NCBI GenBank assembly: GCA_019244745.1
Contig: JAFASF010000274.1
Location: 1 to 42,967 of the forward strand
DNA: 42,967 nt
Direction of reading: 5' to 3'
From: Solirubrobacterales bacterium
GTDB taxonomy: Bacteria; Actinomycetota; Thermoleophilia; Solirubrobacterales; Solirubrobacteraceae
The position numbers and the translations under genes are program-made. Shown one piece after another: positions 1 to 7,904 of the stretch. The notes under the pieces are model-generated. The model ran no database searches and was not told the origin of the DNA. It was given only the letters and a program-made list of their open reading frames with translations. Numbering within the stretch: the stretch's first letter is position 1; each line of letters begins with the position of its first letter.

Positions 1-171
1 GTTCACGGTGAGCTCGAGGACGTCGCCGTCGCCCGGCAGGCCCATGTAGAGGTTGTAGGCCGTCTCGAAGTTCAGTCGGCCGCGCCGTTCGAAGCCGAGC
101 GCCTCGTAGAAGCGCTCGGACGCCGCGGGGTCGCGGACACGGATGCATGTGTGGACGTAGTGGTTTGCCAT
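1..171 (-). CDS. VOC/glyoxalase I-like protein, N-terminal part (runs off the window)
   Basis: The first 57 codons are visible. The protein starts MANHYVHTCIRVRDP and continues with ERFYEALGF, the classic first beta-alpha unit of a vicinal oxygen chelate (glyoxalase I, lactoylglutathione lyase) domain. The histidine in the first strand (YVHTCIRV) is at the usual metal-ligand position. The phrase YNLYMGLPGDGDVLELTVN also fits lactoylglutathione lyases. A strong ribosome site (GAAGGAGG) lies about 8 bases before the ATG. The family isomerises the glutathione or other thiol adduct of methylglyoxal. In an actinomycete the thiol partner is uncertain, so only the fold and the family are firm. Confidence 0.82.
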   Translation of the reverse strand, partial: MANHYVHTCIRVRDPAASERFYEALGFERRGRLNFETAYNLYMGLPGDGDVLELTVN

Positions 172-179
172 TTGCGGGT

Positions 180-475
180 CCTCCTTCAGGGCGGGACGTG
201 TCGTGGTCGGCGAGCAGCTCGGCGAGGTGCACCGCGCGCACGCGGGAGCACCGTCGCTTCAGGCCCGTTTGCAGCTGGCGCAGGCAGCCCGGGTTGACGG
301 CGGCGACGAAGTCTACCTGCGCCGCCTCAATCTGATCGAGCTTGTCGTCGAGAATGCGCCTGGAGTCGCGTGGGCGCAGGATGCTGTAGGTGCCCGCCGC
401 GCTGCAACACTCCGAGGCGGAAGGTGTCGCTGTGATTGTCACCTCGTGGCCGAGCTCGAACAGCGGCGAACGGTG
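180..475 (-). pseudogene. Remnant of glycolate oxidase iron-sulfur subunit (GlcF-like) C-terminus
   Basis: On the minus strand an open frame without a usable start encodes SECCSAAGTYSILRP, then FVAAVNPGCLRQLQTGL and AVHLAELL. This is the order and spacing of the last cysteine-rich (CCG) domain of GlcF: a cysteine pair followed by AGTYS, then a NPGC motif, then a C-terminal helix with LAELL. Nothing recognisable as the rest of GlcF lies upstream, where only low-complexity frames are seen. The frame also runs on into the glyoxalase gene without a stop in the expected place. I read it as the 3' stump of a lost glcF. The family passes electrons from glycolate oxidation. Confidence 0.6.
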
Positions 476-540
476 GCGGGCCGCGCGACCAGCGCCTTGA
501 TGACGAGTAGTTGCCGGCCACCCTGCGGCGTCCACTGAGA

Positions 541-827
541 CGTCGTCATCGAGAAGGCCCCCCGACCTTGAACGCGCGCGGCCGGTACCGCCGGCGCGAG
601 CGGCGCCGCGGGCGCCGGCGGTCGCCGCCACCCCGGCCGTGATGCACATGCTCGAGGATGCGCAGGCCGCGCATCAGCGCCTGGACGTGGTCGGCATCCT
701 GCTCGAACCGCGGGCGGACATTGACACCCGCCCGACGGTAGCCCCGCCGTCAGGGAACCGGACCGTCCACCGCGTAACCCCCGCGCAGCCCGCCGTGTGG
801 CGCGGATGCGGATAAGGTTGGCGGCGC
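541..827. other. Gene-poor stretch with a possible IclR-type regulator remnant
   Basis: No intact gene is visible. On the minus strand around 640-715 one frame reads FEQDADHVQALMRGLRILEHV. This resembles the start of IclR-family regulators, where D-x-VQAL-x-RGL-x-IL precedes the winged helix, but the similarity stops there and no start or helix-turn-helix follows. I treat it as a possible decayed fragment only. Confidence 0.25.
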
Positions 828-1421
828 ATGACGGAACGTTCCTTCCTGCTCCTCCACGGCTTAGCGCACCACCGGCCCCCGGGGCACTGGCAGTACTGGC
901 TGGCGGATCGTCTGCGCGCCCGCGGCGAGCGCGTCCTTTACCCCGGCCTGCCCTTCGAGGAAGATCCGCGCTACGACGAGTGGCGCGAGGCTCTGCACTG
1001 GTTGCTCCTTCAGGTAGGGCAGGGCGAGTGCGTGGTCATCTGCAACTCCCTCGCCTGCCTGCTGTGGATGCGCTTCGCCGCCGACCGGAGCGCAGACGAG
1101 AGGCCCGTCGACCGGCTGCTGCTGGTTTCGCCACCTGACTCGCCGCAAGTGCCCGACAAGGCCGCCAGCTTCCGGCTCGACCGCGTGGAGGGGGCTGCAG
1201 TCCGCGCGAGCGTCCGAAGCCGGATCAGGATCGCCTGCAGCGACGCCGACCCGTACAACCCCGGGGGAGCCGAAAGGCAGTACGCCGCCGACCTCGCCGC
1301 CGAGGTCGACATCATCCGCGGTGCAGGACACCTCGGCCCAATCGAAGGCTACGGGCCGTGGCCGTCGATCGAAGCGTGGTGCCTCGATCCTGCCGAACGC
1401 CTCGTCCCGAACTTCACCTGA
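828..1421 (+). CDS. Small alpha/beta hydrolase, RBBP9/YdeN-type serine hydrolase
   Basis: This 197-residue protein has the compact layout of the RBBP9/YdeN serine hydrolases. It opens with LLLHGLAHHRPPGHWQYWL (strand and oxyanion loop; the GHWQ-x-WL motif is typical of the family). The nucleophile elbow is VVICNSLACLLW, where Ser sits in N-S-L rather than the common H-S-L. The acid is in SDADPYNP and the catalytic His in GAGHLGP. The substrate is unknown; family members act as small esterases or peptidases. The ATG at 828 is preceded only by a weak purine stretch, but it directly starts the conserved strand. It stands alone among decayed genes and codon use looks normal. Confidence 0.82.
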   Translation: MTERSFLLLHGLAHHRPPGHWQYWLADRLRARGERVLYPGLPFEEDPRYDEWREALHWLLLQVGQGECVVICNSLACLLWMRFAADRSADERPVDRLLLVSPPDSPQVPDKAASFRLDRVEGAAVRASVRSRIRIACSDADPYNPGGAERQYAADLAAEVDIIRGAGHLGPIEGYGPWPSIEAWCLDPAERLVPNFT

Positions 1422-1639
1422 CCGGATACGAGCTGCGCACCGGCGAGCACCGCCCGGAGGAGGGAGGCCAACGAGGAAGGTGTGGCGGCTGTCGTTTTTC
1501 ACAGATCGCGCGGTAATGCTCGGCGCACAGCGCTATTCCACGCGTCCACGACGACCTCTCGCAGACGCTTGCTTAACCAGACACTCAACCGGGTGGACGG
1601 GGCGCGCAGGAGCTGGTTCAAGGCCTGCGGTGACGGTCA

Positions 1640-1793
1640 CCATCCGGAACTCGGACCAGCCGGTCGGCGTGATCTGGGTGGGGCGGACGGCGAAGGTCGA
1701 AGAACTTCACCGAAAACCCCCGGCCTGACGCAGGCACACACCTCGTACTTCACGCCGTCGCACAGGCAAGCATCCCTTGAGCGTTTCCGTCAT
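1640..1793 (-). pseudogene. Probable decayed GFA-family (glutathione-dependent formaldehyde-activating-like) gene start
   Basis: The interval 1422-1860 holds no intact gene. On the minus strand a good ribosome site (AAGGAG) precedes an ATG at 1793 that reads MTETLKG. After a frame change the sequence reads ACLCDGVKYEV. GFA proteins begin with exactly this kind of phrase (a start, then CLCGAVRYEV with the first zinc cysteines). The rest is out of frame and lacks later cysteine motifs. Function is surely lost if the identification is right. The match is short, hence the modest confidence. Confidence 0.35.
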
Positions 1794-1860
1794 AACGACT
1801 CCTTCTCGAGCTGTTCATGCTGAGTGCGACACTCGCGGGTGTCAGAGCTGACCGTCGGGG

Positions 1861-2104
1861 GCGGGTCGCTCGCTACCGGGTAGACGCACTGCCGGCCGCG
1901 GCGGCGCGGGCGTCATCTATCGCGGCACCGATCCGCGCCTCCAGCGTCCGGTAGCGATCAAGCTGATCGCGTCGGACCGGGCCGCCGACGACCCCTTCAG
2001 CCAGCGCTTCGAGCGGGAAGCGCGGCTCGCCGCGGCGGTCGAGCACCCTAACGTGATCCCGAGCTACGGCGCCGGGGAGGAGGATGGCCACCTGTACCTG
2101 GTCA
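1861..2104 (+). pseudogene. Remnant of the N-lobe of a Ser/Thr protein kinase (PknB-type)
   Basis: The frame shows GGAGVIYRGTDPRLQRPVAI, the glycine-rich loop followed by the VAIK lysine. It continues with the alpha-C helix region FSQRFEREARLAAAVEHPNV and then DGHLYLVMR, the strand leading into the hinge. This is an actinobacterial PknB-type kinase N-lobe. The upstream part (RYRVDALP) is in another frame, so a frameshift falls in the glycine loop. The sequence breaks off right after LVMR, where an unrelated antisense gene remnant begins. Catalytic loop, DFG and everything further are missing, so this cannot be an active kinase. Confidence 0.6.
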
Positions 2105-2315
2105 TGCGAGAGCCGCCCGCCGTCGAGGCCATCGCGTCGTTGATCGCCTCGAGCGGCTAGGTCGAGGTGTGCAGCGTCACCTTGCCCTGCGCGTTGAGCG
2201 TCATCACCCCCCGGCCCCGCAGGTCGGCGTCGGTGCCGACCAGGCAGCCATGAACGAGACCTCGCGCCTGATGACGTCGATCAGCGTCGATCCGCACGAC
2301 GACGTCCAGCGGCCT
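2105..2315 (-). pseudogene. Decayed C-terminus of a zinc-dependent alcohol dehydrogenase
   Basis: Reading the minus strand and changing frame where needed gives LIDVIRREVSF, then LVGTDADLRG, then QGKVTLHTST, an in-frame TAG where the family has tyrosine, then PLEAINDAMA and DGGRL. Together these are the last 70 or so residues of a medium-chain zinc alcohol dehydrogenase. At least two frameshifts and one stop break it. It lies directly downstream of the DUF59/amidohydrolase pair and on the same strand. Alcohol dehydrogenases are regular partners there in propane-monooxygenase clusters, which supports common ancestry. Confidence 0.6.
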
Positions 2316-2381
2316 TGCGCCTTGGGTTCGTCGATCTGTTCGAGCTACAGGGCTTCGTGTAGGCGTGCAGCCCGGCGGCTT

Positions 2382-3149
2382 TCACGCTCCGTCGGACCTC
2401 CTGTGCCCTTGCTCGAGACCATGGCGGACGGCGAGCAGATCGCGGCAGATTCCCCCGTTGGTCTCGAGGCTCGTGGCGATCAGGCTGGCCATCCGCAGCC
2501 ACCGCGGCAGCGCCGCCGCCGACAGCGGCTCGCCGTCGGGCAGCACGAACGCCGGCGCCCGGGGTCGGGCGTCGATGCCAAGCTGCGCGCGCAGGGCCAC
2601 GCAGCGGCGCGCCTCGGGGCCGTCCGGCAGCTCGGCAACCGTCATCGCGACCACCTGCTCGGCAGTCGCACCGGTACTGAGCAGCGAACGGCACAGGTTG
2701 GCCTGGCGGGCGGTCAGCGCCTTGCGCGAGAACAGCTCGCGCAGGCCAGTGAGATCGTCGTCCGCGGTCTCGCCTGGGAACGCCCCGGTGAAGCCCTGCC
2801 CGCGCGCCAGCGCGCCGTTGATCTCGTCGCCCGTGTAATGGTCCTCGAGCGTCACCGTCACTCGCCGCACCCCCGGCAGCCGTCGTACGGCGTCGCGGGC
2901 GTCGGCGGCCATCAGGAAGGCGAAGTTGGGGGCGCATTGTGGCGTGGGAAGCCGCAGCGCCACGTCGACGTCGCCGTCAGGGGACGCGGCCACCGAGCTG
3001 ACGAACCGAAGGGTAGTGATCGGCTCGTCGAGCTCGGGGTCGATCACCGCGTCAAGCGCGGCGAGGACCCGCTCCTCGGTGGACAGGGCGCCGCTGGGAG
3101 TCCCGACGGCGCCCTCTCCGGGAGCGCCAGCGCGCTCCTCCGATGTCAC
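2382..3149 (-). CDS. DUF59/MIP18-type iron-sulfur (metal-sulfur) cluster assembly factor
   Basis: Residues about 25-110 form a DUF59 (PaaD/SufT/MIP18) domain: RVLAALDAVIDPELDEPITT is the canonical opening, and the reactive cysteine sits in TPQCAPNFAF. The 145-residue C-terminal extension (LTARQANLCRSLLSTGATAE and following) is typical of the longer version found beside soluble di-iron monooxygenases. The likely role is metal-cluster insertion or maturation for a partner enzyme. The ATG overlaps the stop of the upstream amidohydrolase by 4 bases (ATGA), so the two are translationally coupled. No monooxygenase subunit gene lies in the window, so the current client is unknown. Confidence 0.8.
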   Translation of the reverse strand: MTSEERAGAPGEGAVGTPSGALSTEERVLAALDAVIDPELDEPITTLRFVSSVAASPDGDVDVALRLPTPQCAPNFAFLMAADARDAVRRLPGVRRVTVTLEDHYTGDEINGALARGQGFTGAFPGETADDDLTGLRELFSRKALTARQANLCRSLLSTGATAEQVVAMTVAELPDGPEARRCVALRAQLGIDARPRAPAFVLPDGEPLSAAALPRWLRMASLIATSLETNGGICRDLLAVRHGLEQGHRRSDGA

Positions 3150-4204
3150 TGCGATCCGGTCTCGACCAGTTGGGAGGTGTCCTGGGCAGCCGGAGTCTCG
3201 GGCGGCTCAGGAACGCCAAGCCCTTCAGGCACCTGGATGTCGTACAGCTTGGCGGCGTTGATGCCGAGGATCTTGCGCCGGCTGGCCTCGGTCAACCGCG
3301 GATAGTCCGAGAACTCGGCGTCATCGGGAAAGTCCCAGTTGAGGAAGCCCTCGATCTGCCACTTGGGTTCCCAGATCGCGTAGTCGGAGCCGAACAGCAT
3401 CTTGTCCTCGCCGACCCAGAACAGCAGCTCGCCCATCACCTTGGCGAAGTACCGCGGGCGGGCATACATGAGACCACCAAGGACAACGGCCAGCCCGGCG
3501 TAGACGTTGGGCTCCTGCGTGGCCACGAAACAGAAGTCCTCAATTCGCGGCAGCCCGACGTGCTCGACGATGAAGTTCAACTCGGGGAACATCGACGCGA
3601 CGTAGTCGATGTCCTCGATCCCGAAGGCATCCTTATTCATCGGCCAGATAGTCGGACCCTTGTGAGCATGGACGTTCTTGATCCCCATCTCCTGGACCTT
3701 TTCCAGGCAACGCATCGCCTCCGGGTCCTTCAGCGACCACCCGCGGGACCCGTTGTACCACTCAGCGGTGTAGACCTTGACCCCCTTCAGCGGCGCGCGC
3801 TTGTGCTGCTCTTCGAGCTCGCGCATGCTGGCCTCGCCCTCCCGGGGGTCGAAGCGACCGTTGACGATCACCTTGCCCGGGAACCTCTCGGCGAGCTGCA
3901 TGTTCCGGTCGAAGGTGTTGAAGCCGTCCTTGTACCAGGCTCTCAGGAACGTCGACTGGCAGATCCCGACGTCGACGCCGGCCTCTTCGAAGACGTCGTG
4001 CTCGTACTGCTCGATCGAGTACTTCTGGAACTTCTCCAGCGGCCAGTGGGTCTCCGGCGGCGCGAGGCCCATATAGGCGTGGAAGCATTCGATCCAGCCC
4101 TTGGCGTACTGCTCCTGGCCCTTGATCCAGTTCTCGGGGCTGGCGTCCCAGAAGTGCTGGTGCTCGTCAACGACGAAGTACTTCTGGCCGTTGTGCTCGT
4201 GCAT
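3146..4204 (-). CDS. Amidohydrolase-family (Amidohydro_2, TIM-barrel) protein of the SDIMO-accessory type
   Basis: This 352-residue metal-dependent TIM-barrel protein carries the barrel metal motif H-x-H as DEHQHFW (His15, His17). Later ligands are in VHAHKGPTIW and FIVEHVGLPR, and the conserved Asp is in FGSDYAIWEP. Proteins of this subtype recur next to actinobacterial propane/phenol di-iron monooxygenase operons, where they are thought to help the oxygenase rather than act in a separate pathway; I rely on family knowledge for that. A strong site (AGGAGGG) precedes the ATG. It is first in the operon with the DUF59 gene. The next gene upstream is divergent, so the oxygenase genes are missing on that side. 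Confidence 0.85.
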   Translation of the reverse strand: MHEHNGQKYFVVDEHQHFWDASPENWIKGQEQYAKGWIECFHAYMGLAPPETHWPLEKFQKYSIEQYEHDVFEEAGVDVGICQSTFLRAWYKDGFNTFDRNMQLAERFPGKVIVNGRFDPREGEASMRELEEQHKRAPLKGVKVYTAEWYNGSRGWSLKDPEAMRCLEKVQEMGIKNVHAHKGPTIWPMNKDAFGIEDIDYVASMFPELNFIVEHVGLPRIEDFCFVATQEPNVYAGLAVVLGGLMYARPRYFAKVMGELLFWVGEDKMLFGSDYAIWEPKWQIEGFLNWDFPDDAEFSDYPRLTEASRRKILGINAAKLYDIQVPEGLGVPEPPETPAAQDTSQLVETGSQ

Positions 4205-4304
4205 CTGGCTCTCCCTCCTAGTAGCTGAGCCCTACGGTGCGGGACAATTTAGCGCGATCACCGTCGGCATATCGTGTAGGGCTCGGCATGAGAGGAAGCG
4301 GCTG

Positions 4305-5402
4305 GTGAGGATCCTGATCGTTGGCGCGACCGGAGCGCTCGGACGAGACGTCGTCGAGGCCGCGCTGCAAAATGGCCATGACACCGGCGCGCTGGTCCGC
4401 GACCCCGCCCGCGCCGAGCTGCCGGAGGCGGTCGAGCTCGTGGCAGGCGACGTGCTCGATCCCTCGTCGCTTCGCACAGCCGTGGAGGGGCGCGAGGCGG
4501 TGATCTGCGCGCTTGGGACCCAGAGCCCCCGGCGGGTGAGCACGCTGCTCCAAGAAGGCACGCGGAACCTGGTGTTCGCGATGGACCACGCCGGGGTGCG
4601 CCGGCTCGTGTGCGTCACGCTTCTCGGGACCGACACGAGCCGCGCGAACGCGTCGTTCATCTACCGGCAGGTGATTTTGCGCGCACTCGCGCCGATGCTG
4701 CCCGACAAGCAGGCGCAGGAGGATGTTGTCCGCTCCAGCCGTCTCGACTGGACGCTCGTGCGCCCGCCACGATTCACCGGTGGCAAGCCCGGCGGTGAGT
4801 TGCGCGTCATTGCCGAGGGTCAGCCCGGCCGCGTTGGCCACGTTGTCCGCGCTGACCTTGCTGGTTTTCTGCTCGACTGCGCGACCGAGCACCGACATCT
4901 CCGCGAAGCGGTGGCAGTCGGCTCATCAGCCCCCGAGCCTGAGCCGATGAAGCTCCGCCCGCGCGTCGCCGTGCTTCTGTCCGGGTTATTGACGGGCAGC
5001 GAGCTGACCTCGTGGGGGATCGTCCACCCCACGCTGTGGCGCCTCGAGCACCCGGAGCAAGTCCGCGCCGAGAAGCTGGTCTACCGCCGCTTCGGCACCG
5101 TCGACCCGTTCCTGCAGACCGCGACGATCGCCGCCTGCTTCGCGGCGGCCCAAGGTCTGCGCGGCCCTGACCGAACGCTTGCGCTCGCAGCAGGCGCCAG
5201 CTACTCGATCATGCTCGCGATTACTCTGATCGGCAACATGCCGATCAACGTGCGCGTGTTTCGCTGGGACGAAACGCAGGGAGACCCCGAGCAGTGGCGC
5301 AGTCTGCGCCGCCGCTGGGACCGACTCCACACCGCCAGGATCGCCCTCGACACGGCAGGGTTCGCGCTCATCACCGCCGCCGCGGTCCAACCCCGGGGTT
5401 GA
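4305..5402 (+). CDS. NAD(P)-binding (NmrA/SDR-type) protein fused to a DUF1772 domain
   Basis: The first 210 residues are an atypical SDR: VRILIVGATGALGRDVVEAA carries the GxxGxxG dinucleotide motif, followed by ALVRDPAR, VAGDVLDPSSL and WTLVRPPRFT. Residues about 220-365 form a second domain of hydrophobic helices with TSWGIVHPTLWRL, GNMPINVRVFRWD and RRRWDRLHTARI. These are hallmarks of DUF1772 (anthrone-oxygenase-like) membrane proteins. The two are usually separate genes, so this is a fusion. GTG at 4305, preceded by GAGGAAG, begins exactly at the first beta strand. Longer upstream reading has no conserved sequence. A redox or reductase role is likely but the substrate is unknown. Confidence 0.78.
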   Translation: MRILIVGATGALGRDVVEAALQNGHDTGALVRDPARAELPEAVELVAGDVLDPSSLRTAVEGREAVICALGTQSPRRVSTLLQEGTRNLVFAMDHAGVRRLVCVTLLGTDTSRANASFIYRQVILRALAPMLPDKQAQEDVVRSSRLDWTLVRPPRFTGGKPGGELRVIAEGQPGRVGHVVRADLAGFLLDCATEHRHLREAVAVGSSAPEPEPMKLRPRVAVLLSGLLTGSELTSWGIVHPTLWRLEHPEQVRAEKLVYRRFGTVDPFLQTATIAACFAAAQGLRGPDRTLALAAGASYSIMLAITLIGNMPINVRVFRWDETQGDPEQWRSLRRRWDRLHTARIALDTAGFALITAAAVQPRG

Positions 5403-5790
5403 GCGCAGCGAAACGCATCAGCCGCAAGTCCATGGCGGTCGCTCCTGGACGTGACGAATACGGAACTCTCGATCTACTGGTGCCAAGGCCCGGCGCGCCT
5501 CGACCTCGGGCCCGCGCCTTTCCCGTCGAGTGTGCGCGGGTTTCGGCCTGATATCCCAAGTACGCCTGCCGGTGGGGCGCCAGGTTCACAAGAAGGTCGG
5601 CTCGGCCTCGAGGGCACGTCCGGACACCGCGATCATGCTCGCCCAGCCACGCAGTTCCGGAGCCCAGGGACCTTCGGATGCTCGGCGAGGCCTAGCTCGA
5701 CCTGGGGAATGCGCGTACGGTCGGTGGCTAACTGGGAGCTGTCGTGCCTCTGACGCCTGGCGACTCAGCGGCCACGTGCGCCGAGGCGGT
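5403..5790. other. Non-coding stretch, nothing recognised
   Basis: This interval lies between two convergent genes. Open frames on both strands have arginine- and proline-rich composition without conserved motifs. I see no convincing ribosome site, no clear hairpin with a T run and no recognisable remnant. Confidence 0.4.
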
Positions 5791-7647
5791 TCACTCACGG
5801 CGCAGTTCTTCGAGGTTTCCGAACAGAAGGGCGAGTGCGGCCGCGCCTACCACCACCGAGATCGCGGTGCGCCAGTGTTTGAGGAAGAGGAGGATCAAGA
5901 CGACGATCAGCGCGACCGCGGCGGCGGCGAGGAGCACGCTCGCCGCGAATGAGAGGAGCCGCCGCCGGGCGATCGCTTCTACACCCGCGAATGCGACGGT
6001 GAGCACGATGATCGTGGTTACCCAAGCCAGGGGAGACGCGAGGAGAACGACGATGATCGAGCCGAGTACTAGTGGGGTGCTGAGCGCCGCCCACAGCCTG
6101 AGGAATCTGGTGCGCCGTTCCTGTTCCTGGAGGTGGGGGTTATGGCGTCTTCTGATATGCGCCTGCGGCGGCTCGGACGGGATCGGCTGGGAGAGGGTGG
6201 CGAGGTGGGCACGGCGTTCCTCGGCCAGTTGGGTCCGCGCGGCCATGGTCCGATTTAGGGCCGCCTCTCGTTGCGCGACCTCGGCCAGGCGGCTCTCCGC
6301 GAGGGCCCGGGCATAGTCGTGGGCGCTCAGCGATCGGGCCTGCGCTCGTAGGCCGCGTAGCTCCTTGCGGTCAGCTTCGATGGTGGCGGCGAGGCCGCTC
6401 AGTTCGTTGTCGAGCGCCGCTACACGCTCCTCGAGCGACTGGGCAAGGTCCCGGTCGGTGGGAGGGATTTTGAGCAGTCCGGCCCACCCAAGAGGGTTGG
6501 ACCAGGAAACGCGTACCGACCCATCGCGTTCGTAGCGTGGGCCGGAGGGCGCCCGCTCGCCGCCGAACCGGTCGCGAGTGTCGAGCCCCCAAAGCCCACG
6601 GTAATCGCGGATCCACGGCGTCTCATCGTCGATCAGCGACGGGGTCCATTCATGCTCGCAGCCCGGGCCGATGGCGACGCCGTCGCCGCGCGCATAGTCG
6701 ACGAATGGGATCCCGAGGCCGGGCGTGCTGCCGGTGTAGTGGCGCCAGGGCGCCACCAGCCGCTGCAGCTTGCGCACGAATCTCATGACGGGTTGAAGTT
6801 GCGGAGGATCAACGGTGACCACGTAGTCCCCCGCGATGAAGGCGCCCGAGTGCGAGCCGGCGCCCGCGAACACGACCGGTCTGTCGCCCTCGCGCTGTAG
6901 GTCCGGGTCGTCCCAGCGCCGGCGAAGGTCGTCGCCGTGGTAGTCGTGCGAGGAGAAGGCCACCCATACTGGCCGCGCCGGCTCCTCGTCGCGCTCGGCG
7001 AGGTAGATCGTGACCATCTCCCAGTCTGCTTCGTGGTCGTTGATCCCGCCGAACGTCGAGCGCCAATCGTTCATCGCGTAGAAGAACCAGTACTGCAGGC
7101 AGACGTAGCCGCCGTCCCGGACGACCCGGCCGTAGTACGTGAAGTGGCCGGCATCCAGCTGCTCGCGATACGTTGTTTCCGCGGCCGCGGCGACTCCAGC
7201 CGGCACCTTGCCTCGCAACAGCAACGATGCGCGCAAGGCGGCGTCGATCAGGCGACCGAAGACCCCGGTCGTGGTAAACCGTCCGGTGGCACGCAGCCGC
7301 TCGCGCGGCATCCGCCGCCAGCGCAAGTACTCCTTGCGACTCAGTGGGTTCTGCACAAACCGCAGGAACAATGGCCGATCGCGATAAGCCACGCCTTCGG
7401 TCGACAGACGCTCGAGCGTCAACTCGCCCGGCCTCCCGAGCTGGGTCTGCTGGCCTCCGTGCACGCCCGTCCAGAGACTGCATTGCGCGACGTAGGCGCT
7501 CACGTCGGTCGGCAGGAACAGCTCCCCTCGCGTGTATCGCACGACCGGCTCGTACTGCCGCAAGAGCGTCAGATCGGCCCCCATGAGTCCGTCGGACGTA
7601 AGGGCGTCCACCGTCGATGTGCTGCGCCGGCTAGCCCGCTCGGTCAT
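5791..7647 (-). CDS. Vps62-related membrane protein with coiled coil and C-terminal membrane segments
   Basis: This 618-residue protein has three parts. Residues about 25-390 resemble the Vps62 family: LRQYEPVVRYTRGELFLPTD at the start, then CLQYWFFYAMNDW, NDHEADWEMVTIYL, VFAGAGSHSGAF and later GDGVAIGPG. Residues about 395-480 are heptad-like and charged (SLEERVAALDNELSGL and QREAALNRTMAARTQLAEER) and should form a coiled coil. Residues about 505-610 contain three or four hydrophobic stretches such as LVLGSIIVVLLASPLAWVTT, followed by a short charged tail. The function of bacterial Vps62 homologues is not established. The start is weakly supported, with no strong ribosome site, but no later ATG fits better. 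Confidence 0.72.
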   Translation of the reverse strand: MTERASRRSTSTVDALTSDGLMGADLTLLRQYEPVVRYTRGELFLPTDVSAYVAQCSLWTGVHGGQQTQLGRPGELTLERLSTEGVAYRDRPLFLRFVQNPLSRKEYLRWRRMPRERLRATGRFTTTGVFGRLIDAALRASLLLRGKVPAGVAAAAETTYREQLDAGHFTYYGRVVRDGGYVCLQYWFFYAMNDWRSTFGGINDHEADWEMVTIYLAERDEEPARPVWVAFSSHDYHGDDLRRRWDDPDLQREGDRPVVFAGAGSHSGAFIAGDYVVTVDPPQLQPVMRFVRKLQRLVAPWRHYTGSTPGLGIPFVDYARGDGVAIGPGCEHEWTPSLIDDETPWIRDYRGLWGLDTRDRFGGERAPSGPRYERDGSVRVSWSNPLGWAGLLKIPPTDRDLAQSLEERVAALDNELSGLAATIEADRKELRGLRAQARSLSAHDYARALAESRLAEVAQREAALNRTMAARTQLAEERRAHLATLSQPIPSEPPQAHIRRRHNPHLQEQERRTRFLRLWAALSTPLVLGSIIVVLLASPLAWVTTIIVLTVAFAGVEAIARRRLLSFAASVLLAAAAVALIVVLILLFLKHWRTAISVVVGAAALALLFGNLEELRRE

Positions 7648-7904
7648 GTTCCACGATCACCCGCCACTCTCGACAGCAAGGGTCTCGCGCTGCTCACGAG
7701 CGGGATGATTTCATGCGCGCCGGGGGCCGTAAGGACACGGCACTAAGAATTGCCGGGGACCTTACTCGCGTCCGCATAAGGGTGAAGGCCAGGCTGGGGA
7801 TTCGTCGCGATGACCACGCTTGCGGCAGGACGGCCGTCGACCGACTGACCTCGGATTTCGATCGCGCTCGAGTCCTCAACGCAGTGGATCGTGTGCTGGT
7901 GCCT

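Noticed and set aside
3143-4228. Long plus-strand open frame antisense to the amidohydrolase gene
   Set aside because: It is a mirror of the G+C-rich codon pattern of a clearly conserved gene and has no motifs of its own.
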